The notes beneath the pieces were generated by a model that had not been told where the DNA came from, did no database searches, and saw nothing but the letters and a program-made list of their open reading frames with translations. The translations under genes and the position numbers were made by a program. From Halobacteriovorax sp. JY17 (GTDB lineage Bacteria; Bdellovibrionota; Bacteriovoracia; Bacteriovoracales; Bacteriovoracaceae), in NCBI RefSeq assembly GCF_002753895.1, contig NZ_NJER01000003.1, forward strand, positions 1 through 64,000: a DNA stretch of 64,000 nt, in the 5' to 3' direction. This document shows positions 49,081-56,982 of the stretch, in pieces (position 1 is the first letter of the stretch; every line of letters begins with the position of its first letter).

Positions 49081-50037
49081 TTAATTCCAGCTATTGTCAA
49101 AATCCTGGTCCCATTCATCATCGCTTCCGCCATATCCATCATACCCATCATCGTATGAATCAGTGTATACATCTGAGTAGAAGTCATCGTTATAATCATA
49201 GTCGTAATCGTAAACACTTCCCTCTAGTTTCTCAGAACAGAAGTATCTATAGTCATTCGACCAATCATTCATTTGATCTCTTTGATTCGCGCATTGATCA
49301 TAACCAAAAGAGCATGTGTAGTTATAATATGTTCTCTCGACCGTGTTATTCCACCCGTCAACAAGCTCATAGTCACACGTATCGACATGGCTATATCTAT
49401 GTCTGTATCCGTTATACGAATACCAAGGATAACCATCATACCAAGAATACCCGTCATTCCAAGTAACTCTTACTCTTAGCCATCTATCCCAGTAGATATC
49501 TCTATAAGGAACAGATCTAAAATAATTTCTTCTAGAGTTCCATCTACTATCATGAGCTCTATTATACCGGTAAGTAGTATGAGCATGTCTTACGTATCTT
49601 TGACTTACTCTATTCCAATTTGGACGATGTCCATAACTTCTATAAGCAGATGTTCTTCTTACAAGATTGACTCTTGTAGGTCTTGTATTTCTATTTACAT
49701 TTGTTCTCGCAGGAGGAGTTCTATCGCCTCTTCCTCTATTAACTGTTGTATTATTATTTCTCTGAGGTCTTACAGTTCCCGTATTTCTTTGTGGTCTAGT
49801 TGTTCCAGAATTTCTTTGTGGTCTAGTTGTTCCCGTATCTCTTTGTGGTCTAGTCGTTCCTCTATTTCCTCTCGCGCTTCCACTATTAGAACTTCCCCTA
49901 TCACGATCACGGTTATTTCTCTTTAGCGACTTCTCTGAGCACGTCTCTACTGTAGAACAATCTTTTGCAAGCGTATTCTCTGCTCCAAAAACAAGAAGAG
50001 ATGACACTGCAAAACATCCTATAAAAAAATTCTTCAT
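49081..50037 (-). CDS. Exported low-complexity protein, Arg-rich then Asp/Tyr-rich
   Basis: A 318-residue protein with a signal peptide (MKNFFIGCFAVSSLLVFGAENTLA). Composition divides it into blocks. Residues about 35-170 are very basic, with four 9-residue repeats of the form G-T-T/V-R-P-Q-R-N/D-x and many Arg, Asn and Tyr. Residues about 170-240 are rich in Trp, Tyr and Arg (WDRWLRVRVTWNDGYSWYDGY). The last 55 residues are highly acidic and Tyr/Gly-rich (YDYDYDYNDDFYSDVY). Six cysteines lie outside the repeats. Opposite charges at the two ends suggest self-association, a matrix or coat role, or nucleic-acid or polysaccharide binding. I know no named family. Confidence 0.8.
   Translation of the reverse strand: MKNFFIGCFAVSSLLVFGAENTLAKDCSTVETCSEKSLKRNNRDRDRGSSNSGSARGNRGTTRPQRDTGTTRPQRNSGTTRPQRNTGTVRPQRNNNTTVNRGRGDRTPPARTNVNRNTRPTRVNLVRRTSAYRSYGHRPNWNRVSQRYVRHAHTTYRYNRAHDSRWNSRRNYFRSVPYRDIYWDRWLRVRVTWNDGYSWYDGYPWYSYNGYRHRYSHVDTCDYELVDGWNNTVERTYYNYTCSFGYDQCANQRDQMNDWSNDYRYFCSEKLEGSVYDYDYDYNDDFYSDVYTDSYDDGYDGYGGSDDEWDQDFDNSWN
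49755..49865 (-). repeat. Four tandem 27-bp repeats in the Arg-rich gene
   Basis: Four direct repeats of 27 bp encode G-T-T/V-R-P-Q-R-x-x. The DNA copies are nearly identical at the first three, so they look recently expanded and able to vary in number in frame. Limits are approximate. Confidence 0.75.
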
Positions 50038-50201
50038 TTAATTTCTCCCTAATAGATGATCAATTAAGAGCTTCATATCTAGGAAGTTAGAGAAAATAAA
50101 ATATTTTTTCTTTTATTTAAATGGTGGATGGTTTCTTACAGCGGCGCAACAAGGGATATTAATGACTTAGAGCGCTAACTTACAATTAGAAAAAAAGAAA
50201 T

Positions 50202-50225
50202 AAAAAAGGGCCTCAAAGTGGCCCT
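50202..50225 (-). terminator. Factor-independent terminator after the acyl-CoA ligase gene
   Basis: AGGGCC (50207-50212) and GGCCCT (50220-50225) make a 6-bp stem with a 7-base loop; six T follow on the minus strand (complement of 50202-50207). It lies just after the stop codon at 50233. Confidence 0.78.
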
Positions 50226-50232
50226 GATTTAA

Positions 50233-51894
50233 TTATGAATCTCTTAAATCTTTTCGAAGAATCTTTCCAACGTTAGACTTTGGAAGCTCTTCTCTGAACT
50301 CATAGATTTTTGGAACTTTGTAACCTGTCAGATTTTCCTTACAGAATTTCTTTAATTCTTCTTCAGTTAGTGAATCATCTTTTTTTACAACGAATAGCTT
50401 TACAACTTCTCCAGATTTTTCATCAGGAGATCCAACAGCGGCACATTCAAAAACTTTTTCATTAGAGCAAACAACGTCTTCAACTTCATTGGGATAGACA
50501 TTAAAGCCTGAAACGAGAATCATATCTTTCTTTCTATCGACAATTTTAAAGAAACCTTCTTCATTCATAACACCAATATCACCAGATTTAAAAAATCCAT
50601 CATCAGTCATAACTTTTTCAGTTTCATCGGGCCTATTCCAGTAACCTTTCATTACCTGAGGTCCCTTAATACAAATTTCTCCGATTTCACCTACAGCAAG
50701 AGTCTTTCCATCATCATCTTTGATAACAACCTCAGTTGATGGAACAGGTAAACCAATCGCTCCATTATAGTCCTTTAAGTCTAGAGGATTAATACATGCA
50801 GCTGGTGAAGTCTCAGTTAACCCATAGGCTTCAATGAGAGGGATTCCTGTGATCTTCTTCCATTTTTCAGCAACAGCTTTTTGAACGGCCATTCCTCCAC
50901 CTAGAGTTAACTTTAAAGAAGAAAAATCTACTTCTGAAAATTCTGGTGTATTTAAAAGACCATTAAATAGTGTGTTCACGCCTGTAATAGCAGTAAACTT
51001 CCACTTATTTAATTCTTTTACAAATCCCTTCATATCTCTTGGATTCGTAATAAGAACATTCAAAGCTCCTACTGTTGAAAACGTAAAACAGTTAGCTGTT
51101 AAACTAAAAATATGATAGAGCGGAAGAGGAGTAATTATAATTTCCTTACCATCTTCAGTAACTGGAGAAATCCAAGCCTTTGCCTGCATTAAATTTGCAA
51201 TGATATTATTATGAATAAGCTCAGCGCCTTTTGAAACACCAGTTGTTCCACCAGTGTATTGAAGAAAAGCTGTATCCTCTCTCTTGAGCTCTGGTCGAAT
51301 AAATTTCGTTTCGTCACCGGCACTCACGCATTCAAGAAAATCTTTTGTCCCCGAAATACTCCAAGCAGGGACCATTTTTTTAACGTTCTTTATAACAAAG
51401 TTTACTATCATTGATTTTGGAAAACCTAGCATGTCTCCAATCTTTGTTGTCAGAATATTTTCCACACCAGTGTTGGCAATAATTTCTTGTAGAATATGAG
51501 CAGAGTTCTCAAAGATAACGATAGTCTTTGCTCCAGAGTCATTTAATTGGTGCTCTAACTCTCTCGCTGTATAGAGTGGATTAACATTTACAGCGACCAT
51601 TCCTGCTCTTAAAACTCCAAAAAGGGCGACCGGGTATTGAAGAATATTTGGCATCATAAGGGCAACTCTATCGCCCTTAGATAAATTCAAGTCATTTTGT
51701 AAGTACGAAGCAAACTTTCGACTTTGTAAATCAATCTCAGAATAAGTAAGGGTCTTACCCATACAGTGAAAGCTGGGATTATTAGGGTACTTAGAAAAGG
51801 CATCCTCAAGAATGTCTGGGATTGAGTTATAAGATGATGTGTCAATGCTATGTGGCACACCTTTTTGATAATGATTAAACCATACACTTTCCAT
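50233..51894 (-). CDS. fadD: Long-chain fatty acid-CoA ligase
   Basis: A 553-residue AMP-forming acyl-CoA synthetase that activates fatty acids for beta-oxidation or lipid synthesis. The AMP-binding motif LQYTGGTTGVSKGAELIH, the LIEAYGLTETSP motif, the FFKSGDIGVMNEEGFFKIVDRKKDMI hinge and adenylate region, and the C-terminal Lys in KSNVGKILRKDL are complete. The length and the opening Y-P-x-x-P-S-F region match FadD-type enzymes. It is cytoplasmic or membrane-associated. The ATG follows GAGGG; a terminator follows at 50202-50225, so it is monocistronic. Confidence 0.93.
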   Translation of the reverse strand: MESVWFNHYQKGVPHSIDTSSYNSIPDILEDAFSKYPNNPSFHCMGKTLTYSEIDLQSRKFASYLQNDLNLSKGDRVALMMPNILQYPVALFGVLRAGMVAVNVNPLYTARELEHQLNDSGAKTIVIFENSAHILQEIIANTGVENILTTKIGDMLGFPKSMIVNFVIKNVKKMVPAWSISGTKDFLECVSAGDETKFIRPELKREDTAFLQYTGGTTGVSKGAELIHNNIIANLMQAKAWISPVTEDGKEIIITPLPLYHIFSLTANCFTFSTVGALNVLITNPRDMKGFVKELNKWKFTAITGVNTLFNGLLNTPEFSEVDFSSLKLTLGGGMAVQKAVAEKWKKITGIPLIEAYGLTETSPAACINPLDLKDYNGAIGLPVPSTEVVIKDDDGKTLAVGEIGEICIKGPQVMKGYWNRPDETEKVMTDDGFFKSGDIGVMNEEGFFKIVDRKKDMILVSGFNVYPNEVEDVVCSNEKVFECAAVGSPDEKSGEVVKLFVVKKDDSLTEEELKKFCKENLTGYKVPKIYEFREELPKSNVGKILRKDLRDS

Positions 51895-51960
51895 GAGACC
51901 CTCTGTATTAAAATTTATGTAATATATTGATTTTATAAAATCTTTCTAAATAAGTAATCT

Positions 51961-51990
51961 TTGGCAGAATTTTCTCACCTAATCTATAGG
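51961..51990 (+). promoter_or_regulatory. Sigma-70-like promoter for the RNA candidate
   Basis: TTGGCA (51961-51966, 5 of 6 to consensus) and TATAGG (51985-51990, 4 of 6) are 18 bases apart on the plus strand, giving a start near 51997. It lies in the non-coding gap upstream of several stem-loops and the terminator at 52123-52146. Confidence 0.4.
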
Positions 51991-51996
51991 ATATTC

Positions 51997-52146
51997 TAAA
52001 CTTTTTTTCTTGCCTACCAAAATCTCAGGTGGTAGAAATCTCACACTTTAAAAGAGTGTTGTCCTGAATAATGGATATCAGCACTTCACTCTTATAGATT
52101 TATTCTATACACACGCGTTTTAGCCTCCGGAATCGGAGGCTTTTTT
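51997..52146 (+). ncRNA. Candidate structured RNA ending in a terminator
   Basis: About 150 bases with no open frame of note. From left to right: stem CTACCA/TGGTAG (52014-52035); a 7-bp hairpin ACACTTT/AGAGTGT (52043-52059); and an alternative long rod in which AAGAGTG (52052-52058) pairs with CACTCTT (52087-52093) around an inner CTGA/TCAG, with symmetric mismatches. The two folds exclude each other. A perfect terminator follows at 52123-52146. It is either a free small RNA or a leader that attenuates the DUF5522 gene 41 bases further on. It does not match the 6S, SRP, RNase P or tmRNA motifs I know. Confidence 0.42.
52123..52146 (+). terminator. Factor-independent terminator in the intergenic region
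   Basis: A perfect 7-bp stem GCCTCCG/CGGAGGC with a GAAT loop (52123-52140) and a run of six T (52141-52146). No protein gene on the plus strand ends before it, so it must end the RNA candidate or act as an attenuator. Confidence 0.88.
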
Positions 52147-52187
52147 GTGTGCTTTACTCAAAAACTTACGCAGGCTATTATATATCT

Positions 52188-52418
52188 ATGAGCAAGAAAC
52201 TGACTGAAAACATAGACTACTATCTGAATGAAAACGGATTAATGGTTTTTACAGAGAAATACCATACTGAAAGAGGCCACTGTTGCCAGAGTGGTTGTAC
52301 TCACTGTCCCTATAATTTTAAAAATAAAGTTGATCCAACAATTCCATCAGAATTGCAAAATCCATGGAATGACGATGAAGATAAAATTGAAATTTACGAT
52401 GGGCCTATTGACGAGTGA
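52188..52418 (+). CDS. DUF5522-type small cysteine protein
   Basis: A 76-residue protein, starting at the ATG at 52188 rather than the GTG at 52149 because the family begins shortly before its core. The core FTEKYHTERGHCCQSGCTHCPYNF has the spacing C-C-x2-G-C-x-H-C-P-Y of DUF5522 proteins, which probably bind a metal through these cysteines and the histidine. The rest is acidic. It has no signal peptide. Its function is unknown. It overlaps the convergent GIY-YIG gene by 25 bp and follows the RNA candidate and terminator described above. Confidence 0.78.
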   Translation: MSKKLTENIDYYLNENGLMVFTEKYHTERGHCCQSGCTHCPYNFKNKVDPTIPSELQNPWNDDEDKIEIYDGPIDE

Positions 52419-52654
52419 ATAAGTTCTAACTTCTTCGCTCTACTAAACTGCTTAATCTCCCACTCTCTCTTTGAAGCAAGTGACCTGTTTTCAAAAGCTT
52501 CAGAATAAACAACTTCCTTTGGTGAATTTGATCTAAAGAACTTTGCTCCTTTCTTACTCGAGCAATGCTCTTTAAATCTTCTCTCTATATCTGTGGTGAT
52601 TCCTGTATATAATCTCCCCGATGTTGTTTCTATAATATAAACGAACCAGCTCAT
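52394..52654 (-). CDS. GIY-YIG nuclease-superfamily protein
   Basis: An 86-residue single-domain protein of the YhbQ/UPF0213 type. The signature strands FVYIIETTSGRLYTGITTDIERRFKEH contain both the 'GIY'-like VYI and the 'YIG'-like YTG elements with the catalytic Arg, and the later KEVVYSEAFENRSLASKREWEIK supplies the conserved Glu. Such small proteins are DNA nucleases or DNA-binding proteins of uncertain role. It begins in an ATGA overlap with the AlkC-type gene before it, so it is co-translated with a base-excision repair enzyme, which supports a DNA-repair link. Confidence 0.88.
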   Translation of the reverse strand: MSWFVYIIETTSGRLYTGITTDIERRFKEHCSSKKGAKFFRSNSPKEVVYSEAFENRSLASKREWEIKQFSRAKKLELIHSSIGPS

Positions 52655-53727
52655 AGAACTCTAAACTCAACTTTTGAACTTTCCTCTCCGTTCACTACTA
52701 TTGAGAGAAAGTGCTTTCCAGAATAATGCTTACGGGTCGTCATTTCTTTAAAACTTTGCTTTTTTAAAACCTCATAAGAACCTTTACTATATTCTCCCTC
52801 ACTGATTTTAAAAACTTTTGAATTATGACTTCCATTACTTTTTAAATAATAAATTTTATACTCTAGTCTTACTTTTGATTTCTTTGCGACATTAAGCTCA
52901 AAAGAAAAGTTCAAAGACAAACCAATATTCACCTTTCCATCTACTTTTATATTGCGAATAGCTAGATTCTTAGAATCACTATAACCAATAATTCTCAACG
53001 CTCTTAGATCTCCCTGCTTAAGTAGAGTTCTAAGTCCGTGTTTCACAATCCAGTCTGTATCTTTACTAACCCCATACCACTTCTTTGAAATCTCTAGAGC
53101 TAAATCTGGGTGATCCTTGCTAATATCATTTAAATTATTCGCTACACTCTTTCTAACGTAGAGCTCTGGATCGTCTTTTAAGTTTTCAAGAATTGGCAAA
53201 ATCAAAGAAGGATCTTCCTTGAAACTCTTTAGAGCTACTGCCCAAGGGAGCCGAGAGCGACACCCTTCGCTCGAAAGTCTTCTCACGTGATAATTCTTAG
53301 AGCGAGACCATGAGAGCATTTTCTTCATGACTTTATTTTTATCAGCAATAATAAAAGGCCTAATGGCAAACTCTGAAGATGAATACTTAGTAAGCTCTTC
53401 TAAAGCATCAAGTGATTTTGTAATATTCTCTGAGTCTCTCCCATACGTTTCAACATAATCAGGAAAGAACATTGCTTGATAACCACTAAATTTCTTAGAG
53501 GACTTAGTCAGTACGACAATGGACTTGTCATACTCTTTAGGAAGAACTTTATTTAAAGAAAAAGTGATTCTCTTCATTCTCATTTTAAGTTCTAATTTTT
53601 TCCAATCATTAGACAAAACAGTAGAGATAAATAACTTAGAGTTAAATGACTTGTAATTTCTCTTAAACTCTCTTGCTACTTCTTCTAGGTAATTTCTTGT
53701 ATAAACTTCTTTTAATAAATCACTCAT
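52651..53727 (-). CDS. AlkC-type DNA glycosylase with C-terminal Ig-like domain
   Basis: A 358-residue HEAT-repeat DNA glycosylase that removes alkylated bases (mainly 3-methyladenine for AlkC). HEAT-type helices fill residues about 1-255, with the family stretches HVRRLSSEGCRSRLPWAVAL and LYVRKSVANNLNDISKDHPDL. The last 95 residues (GLSLNFSFELNVAKKSKVRLEYKIYYL and SGKHFLSIVVNGEESSKVEF) are beta-rich and match the Ig-like domain of AlkC, which separates it from AlkD. The start at 53727 lies in a TAATG overlap with the hybrid kinase; the GTG at 53733 is a poorer choice. Confidence 0.86.
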   Translation of the reverse strand: MSDLLKEVYTRNYLEEVAREFKRNYKSFNSKLFISTVLSNDWKKLELKMRMKRITFSLNKVLPKEYDKSIVVLTKSSKKFSGYQAMFFPDYVETYGRDSENITKSLDALEELTKYSSSEFAIRPFIIADKNKVMKKMLSWSRSKNYHVRRLSSEGCRSRLPWAVALKSFKEDPSLILPILENLKDDPELYVRKSVANNLNDISKDHPDLALEISKKWYGVSKDTDWIVKHGLRTLLKQGDLRALRIIGYSDSKNLAIRNIKVDGKVNIGLSLNFSFELNVAKKSKVRLEYKIYYLKSNGSHNSKVFKISEGEYSKGSYEVLKKQSFKEMTTRKHYSGKHFLSIVVNGEESSKVEFRVL

Positions 53728-55502
53728 TAACACTCATCTAGTATTTTGGAAAAAATTTCTATATCAATTGGCTTCTCTATATAACCATCAAAACCAACTT
53801 CCCGAGCTTTTCTCTTATCCTCTTCCATTACATTTGCGGAGAGAGCTATTATCCGAGGTCGCTTCTCAGTCGTCCAATATTTATTTATAGTTTTAGTTGC
53901 TTCGTACCCATCCATAACAGGCATTTGAATATCCATTAATATCAGATCAAAACTTTCTTCATTTAAGGCTTCTATTGCAAGTTGACCATTTTCAACTATT
54001 TTATAATTATTATAACCAAGTTTCTCTAAAAGCTTTTTTACCAGTAACTGATTCACCTTATTATCCTCAGCTACTAAAATTCGTTTTCTATCATTTGCTC
54101 TCTCTATTGGTTTCTTCTTTAAAGTTTCAGCGACCTCTACAACAGGAGTGGGAGATTGGGCGGTAATCGTAAAAATGAACTCAGATCCTTTGCCTTCAAC
54201 GCTCTCAACACGAATCTCTCCCCCCATTGCCTCAATTAATTTCTTAGATATAGTAAGCCCTAATCCTGTACCTCCATACTTTCTTGACGTCGATACATCA
54301 GCCTGCTCAAATGAAAGAAAGAGTCTCGATAGAGCTTCTTCTGAAATTCCAATTCCAGTATCTCTTATTGAAAATTGAAGTTTAATATTAAGATCACTCT
54401 TTTGAAGTAATATAACTTTTACCTCAATAGAGCCTTTCTCTGTGAACTTAACAGCATTTCCAATTAAGTTTGTTAATACCTGTTTTAATCTAAGTGAATC
54501 TCCTGAAATTAATTCTGGAACATTTTCTTCTATGTCTACTTTAAGTTCAATTCCTCTAGAAGTTGTGATGTGATCAAAAATATGAATTGTAGAACGTGCG
54601 CAATTTCTTACATTGAAATTAGATCTTACGACACTTAATTTCCCCGCACTTATTTTAGAAAAATCTAAAATATCATTAATAATAGCTGCCAAACTCTCTC
54701 CGCACTCGCGGATATATTTAACTTGCTCCTTGGCTTCTTCTGGAAGTTTTATATCAGAGAGAATTCCAGTGAAACCTATGATCCCATTTAGAGGCGTTCT
54801 AATTTCATGACTCATATTTGCAAGGAAATTGCTTTTCAAGTTTGCAATGCTCTCGGCCTTTAACTTAGCTTCAACTAATTTCTTATTTGTATAATACGTT
54901 AAGGAGAATATAAATAAGGTAGAAAATATAAGCCCTGTGAAAAGTGCTACTTTAGCCCCTTCCCCACTCTCTTGAATTTTAGCCGTTGCCTCATTCTTTA
55001 ATTTCTTCTGATTCTCTCTTAACCATTTAAAGGCTTCAATGGCCGGACCATCATCAACTCTTACGCTTGAATCGATAGCTTCAATACTTGCTTTTCTTTT
55101 CTTCAATTCACGGGCAACTTCAATATTATTCTTATACTTTTCAATTGTTGAGTAGATATTCTCAATATAAAAAAGCTCTTCCGTAGTAACTGTTGGATTT
55201 TCTTTTAATTTATTCAGAATCCCCAAAGCTTCACTTAAAGAGTTATTAGCATCTCTTGAATACTTTTCATCCCCTCTTAAGATATAATTCTTAAAGGCAT
55301 GATGTGCCCCTCCAAATCCTAGCGTATCTTTCAATTCTGAAAAATATATTTCTCTTGAATCAACGCTTTTAAGGTAAGTCTTCCACTGTTGATCTATCTC
55401 TTCAATTTTTAAAAATTGATAGAATGCTACTGCAGAAAGAAAGAAAGAAATTAATAATGGAACTATCATTAATTTTTGCTGGTAGTTTTTCAAGAAGGCC
55501 AA
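53727..55502 (-). CDS. Hybrid sensor histidine kinase
   Basis: A 591-residue membrane hybrid kinase. Two helices (about 11-30 and 185-205) flank a periplasmic helical sensor of about 150 residues with LGFGGAHHAFKNYILRGDEKY, a stretch also found in chemoreceptor-type four-helix sensors. The cytoplasmic part has HisKA with His232 in NMSHEIRTPLNG, HATPase (DTGIGISEEALSRLFLSFEQ; GGTGLGLTISKKL) and a receiver with Asp524 in LILMDIQMPVMDG and Lys in YIEKPID. It is coupled by TAATG to the AlkC-type gene, an uncommon pairing of a sensor kinase with DNA alkylation repair. Confidence 0.93.
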   Translation of the reverse strand: MAFLKNYQQKLMIVPLLISFFLSAVAFYQFLKIEEIDQQWKTYLKSVDSREIYFSELKDTLGFGGAHHAFKNYILRGDEKYSRDANNSLSEALGILNKLKENPTVTTEELFYIENIYSTIEKYKNNIEVARELKKRKASIEAIDSSVRVDDGPAIEAFKWLRENQKKLKNEATAKIQESGEGAKVALFTGLIFSTLFIFSLTYYTNKKLVEAKLKAESIANLKSNFLANMSHEIRTPLNGIIGFTGILSDIKLPEEAKEQVKYIRECGESLAAIINDILDFSKISAGKLSVVRSNFNVRNCARSTIHIFDHITTSRGIELKVDIEENVPELISGDSLRLKQVLTNLIGNAVKFTEKGSIEVKVILLQKSDLNIKLQFSIRDTGIGISEEALSRLFLSFEQADVSTSRKYGGTGLGLTISKKLIEAMGGEIRVESVEGKGSEFIFTITAQSPTPVVEVAETLKKKPIERANDRKRILVAEDNKVNQLLVKKLLEKLGYNNYKIVENGQLAIEALNEESFDLILMDIQMPVMDGYEATKTINKYWTTEKRPRIIALSANVMEEDKRKAREVGFDGYIEKPIDIEIFSKILDEC

Positions 55503-55640
55503 CCTAGTGGAAATTTATTATTACTTATTTTAACACTCTAGAGCAAAAAAAAGGAAGGTCAATCTCCCCCTTACTGCTAGATTGAGATACTTATTTCAAA
55601 GTACTGATTTTCTGTATATGACAATTGGAGTATTTAGGAT

Positions 55641-55668
55641 AAAAAAATGGCCCCCATTTCTGGGGGCC
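55641..55668 (-). terminator. Factor-independent terminator of the minus-strand RNA candidate
   Basis: GGCCCCC (55649-55655) and GGGGGCC (55662-55668) form a perfect 7-bp, all-GC stem with a 6-base loop; on the minus strand seven T follow (complement of 55641-55647). The nearest upstream protein gene on that strand ends 209 bases away at 55878. Confidence 0.85.
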
Positions 55669-55870
55669 TATATATTTAAAAGTCGACGAATATGGCCCTC
55701 TAGACACAACACAAATAGGAAACCAACACAACTATAGAACCTGCCCCAATAAAGGAGCGTGGCCATCCCATCAACTTACATAAAAATTTTGAATGAGCAC
55801 TTATAGCGCAGACTGAAACTTTAATCTAGTAAAGTGTCTGCACTATAAAGAAATTACACGGACAATAAAA
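55641..55870 (-). ncRNA. Candidate structured RNA downstream of a small exported-protein gene
   Basis: The 375-bp gap 55503-55877 has no convincing open frame but holds a strong hairpin on the minus strand: 12-base arms at 55802-55813 and 55836-55847 that match at 11 positions, with an inner ACTTT/AAAGT stem (55818-55822, 55831-55835) and a 4-base bulge. No T run follows it, so it is not a terminator; the true terminator is at 55641-55668. The span could be a free RNA of about 230 bases or a long structured 3' tail of the gene at 55878. I see no clear promoter. The limits are approximate, and 55503-55640 shows no further feature. Confidence 0.38.
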
Positions 55871-55877
55871 TCGATTA

Positions 55878-56384
55878 CTACTTAACAATTAGAGCACCTA
55901 ATAGTGCAGCACCTGCAGCAAAGATAATTGAGTTAGCGGCTTTATCTGAAACACGATAACCACCTTTTGAATTTGCAGGGTTCTCTCTATCATAGTAAGG
56001 AATATCAGGCTCTCTATTTACATCATCCTCATCACTTATCCCTAGACTCTTTAGTTCAAAAGTTGTTGCAGATTTAACATCTAAGATGTGAACAAATCGG
56101 CTTGTCTCATTTATCTTTATATTCTTTTGTTTTGCGATAGCTTCAATCGTATATGTTTTCTTCATATTCTTTTGAATACTGGCTTTTAATTTACTATCAC
56201 TAATGCGAACAGGGTAAGCATAGCTCTTTCCCGCTTTATCCTTAATTCTAAAATAGAGATCAGTATCTACCCCTTGTATTCCCTTCTTAGTCACAAACTT
56301 TCCAGAAATTCTAAGAACTTCCTCACTTTGGGCAAATATTGTTAAATTCAATAGTAACGTTCCTATAACGATCAAAGCTTTCAT
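55878..56384 (-). CDS. Small exported protein with C-terminal hydrophobic tail, unknown
   Basis: An unrecognised 168-residue protein with a signal peptide (MKALIVIGTLLLNLTIFAQ). The mature part is beta-like and lysine-rich (VDTDLYFRIKDKAGKSYAYPVRIS), resembling a small carboxypeptidase-regulatory or immunoglobulin-type domain. An acidic linker (DEDDVNREPD) follows, and the protein ends in a short hydrophobic helix SIIFAAGAALLGALIVK. It has no cysteine in the mature part. It stands alone, divergent from 56577; the long downstream stretch holds the RNA candidate. Confidence 0.7.
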   Translation of the reverse strand: MKALIVIGTLLLNLTIFAQSEEVLRISGKFVTKKGIQGVDTDLYFRIKDKAGKSYAYPVRISDSKLKASIQKNMKKTYTIEAIAKQKNIKINETSRFVHILDVKSATTFELKSLGISDEDDVNREPDIPYYDRENPANSKGGYRVSDKAANSIIFAAGAALLGALIVK

Positions 56385-56576
56385 AATTCCCCTTAATTAA
56401 TTTTCTCTATTTTAGCTTATTCTAAGGAAAACAAATAGCCTAAATAGTGTCTATTTCTTATACAGCCCTGAAAATACTTTATACATAGTAATAGCTAACC
56501 TCTTAAAAAAAGGAGAGAAAGAATTGGCACAATCATTGCTCTATATATAGTAGAAATAGCAACTGGAGAGATTACA

Positions 56577-56945
56577 ATGAATACATTAAGAACAGTTTTT
56601 TTCACATTACTGACTTTATCATTTATGCAGGTAATCCAAGCTCGTGCAGCAGTTAACCCTAAGCTTGAATGCCATACGCCAAGAATGAAGAAGTCCTTCG
56701 TTATATTTAATAATAAGATTAGTTTCTTAGAAGAAACTGACAAAGGAAGAATGGTCGCATCAGCAAATGCGATGAGAACTAGTTATAAGAAAGATGGTTT
56801 TACAAAAGTCTTAAACTACTGGGGACAAAGACATGAGATACATATCGGAAATGTTAATAAGCTCTCAGAAATTAATGATTACTTAACAATAAGAACAAAT
56901 AAAGGACATGAGATCACGTACCCCCTTACGTGTTATCAGAGATAA
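56577..56945 (+). CDS. Small exported protein, unknown
   Basis: A 122-residue protein that I cannot assign. It has a signal peptide (MNTLRTVFFTLLTLSFMQVIQARA) and a GGAGAG ribosome-binding site seven bases before the ATG. Two cysteines, one in KLECHTP and one near the end in LTCYQR, could form one disulfide closing a small beta-rich domain. It is monocistronic and converges on the lipoprotein gene at 56983, with a shared terminator at 56944-56972. Confidence 0.7.
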   Translation: MNTLRTVFFTLLTLSFMQVIQARAAVNPKLECHTPRMKKSFVIFNNKISFLEETDKGRMVASANAMRTSYKKDGFTKVLNYWGQRHEIHIGNVNKLSEINDYLTIRTNKGHEITYPLTCYQR

Positions 56946-56972
56946 AAAAGCCCGCAAAGTGCGGGCTTTTTT
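56944..56972. terminator. Bidirectional factor-independent terminator
   Basis: AAAAAAGCCCGC (56944-56955) and GCGGGCTTTTTT (56961-56972) form a perfect 12-bp stem with a 5-base loop. It serves the genes ending at 56945 (plus) and 56983 (minus). Confidence 0.92.
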
Positions 56973-56982
56973 TTGTTAATTT

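Noticed and set aside
49155-49926. Open frames inside the Arg/Tyr/Asp-rich gene on both strands
   Set aside because: They result from its biased codons. The frame with a clean signal peptide, terminator and charge blocks is the minus-strand one.
52123-52140. Resemblance of the GCCTCCG stem to part of a c-di-GMP (GEMM) riboswitch
   Set aside because: Only a few bases match; the conserved GEMM core and tetraloop receptor are absent. The sequence is better read as a plain terminator.
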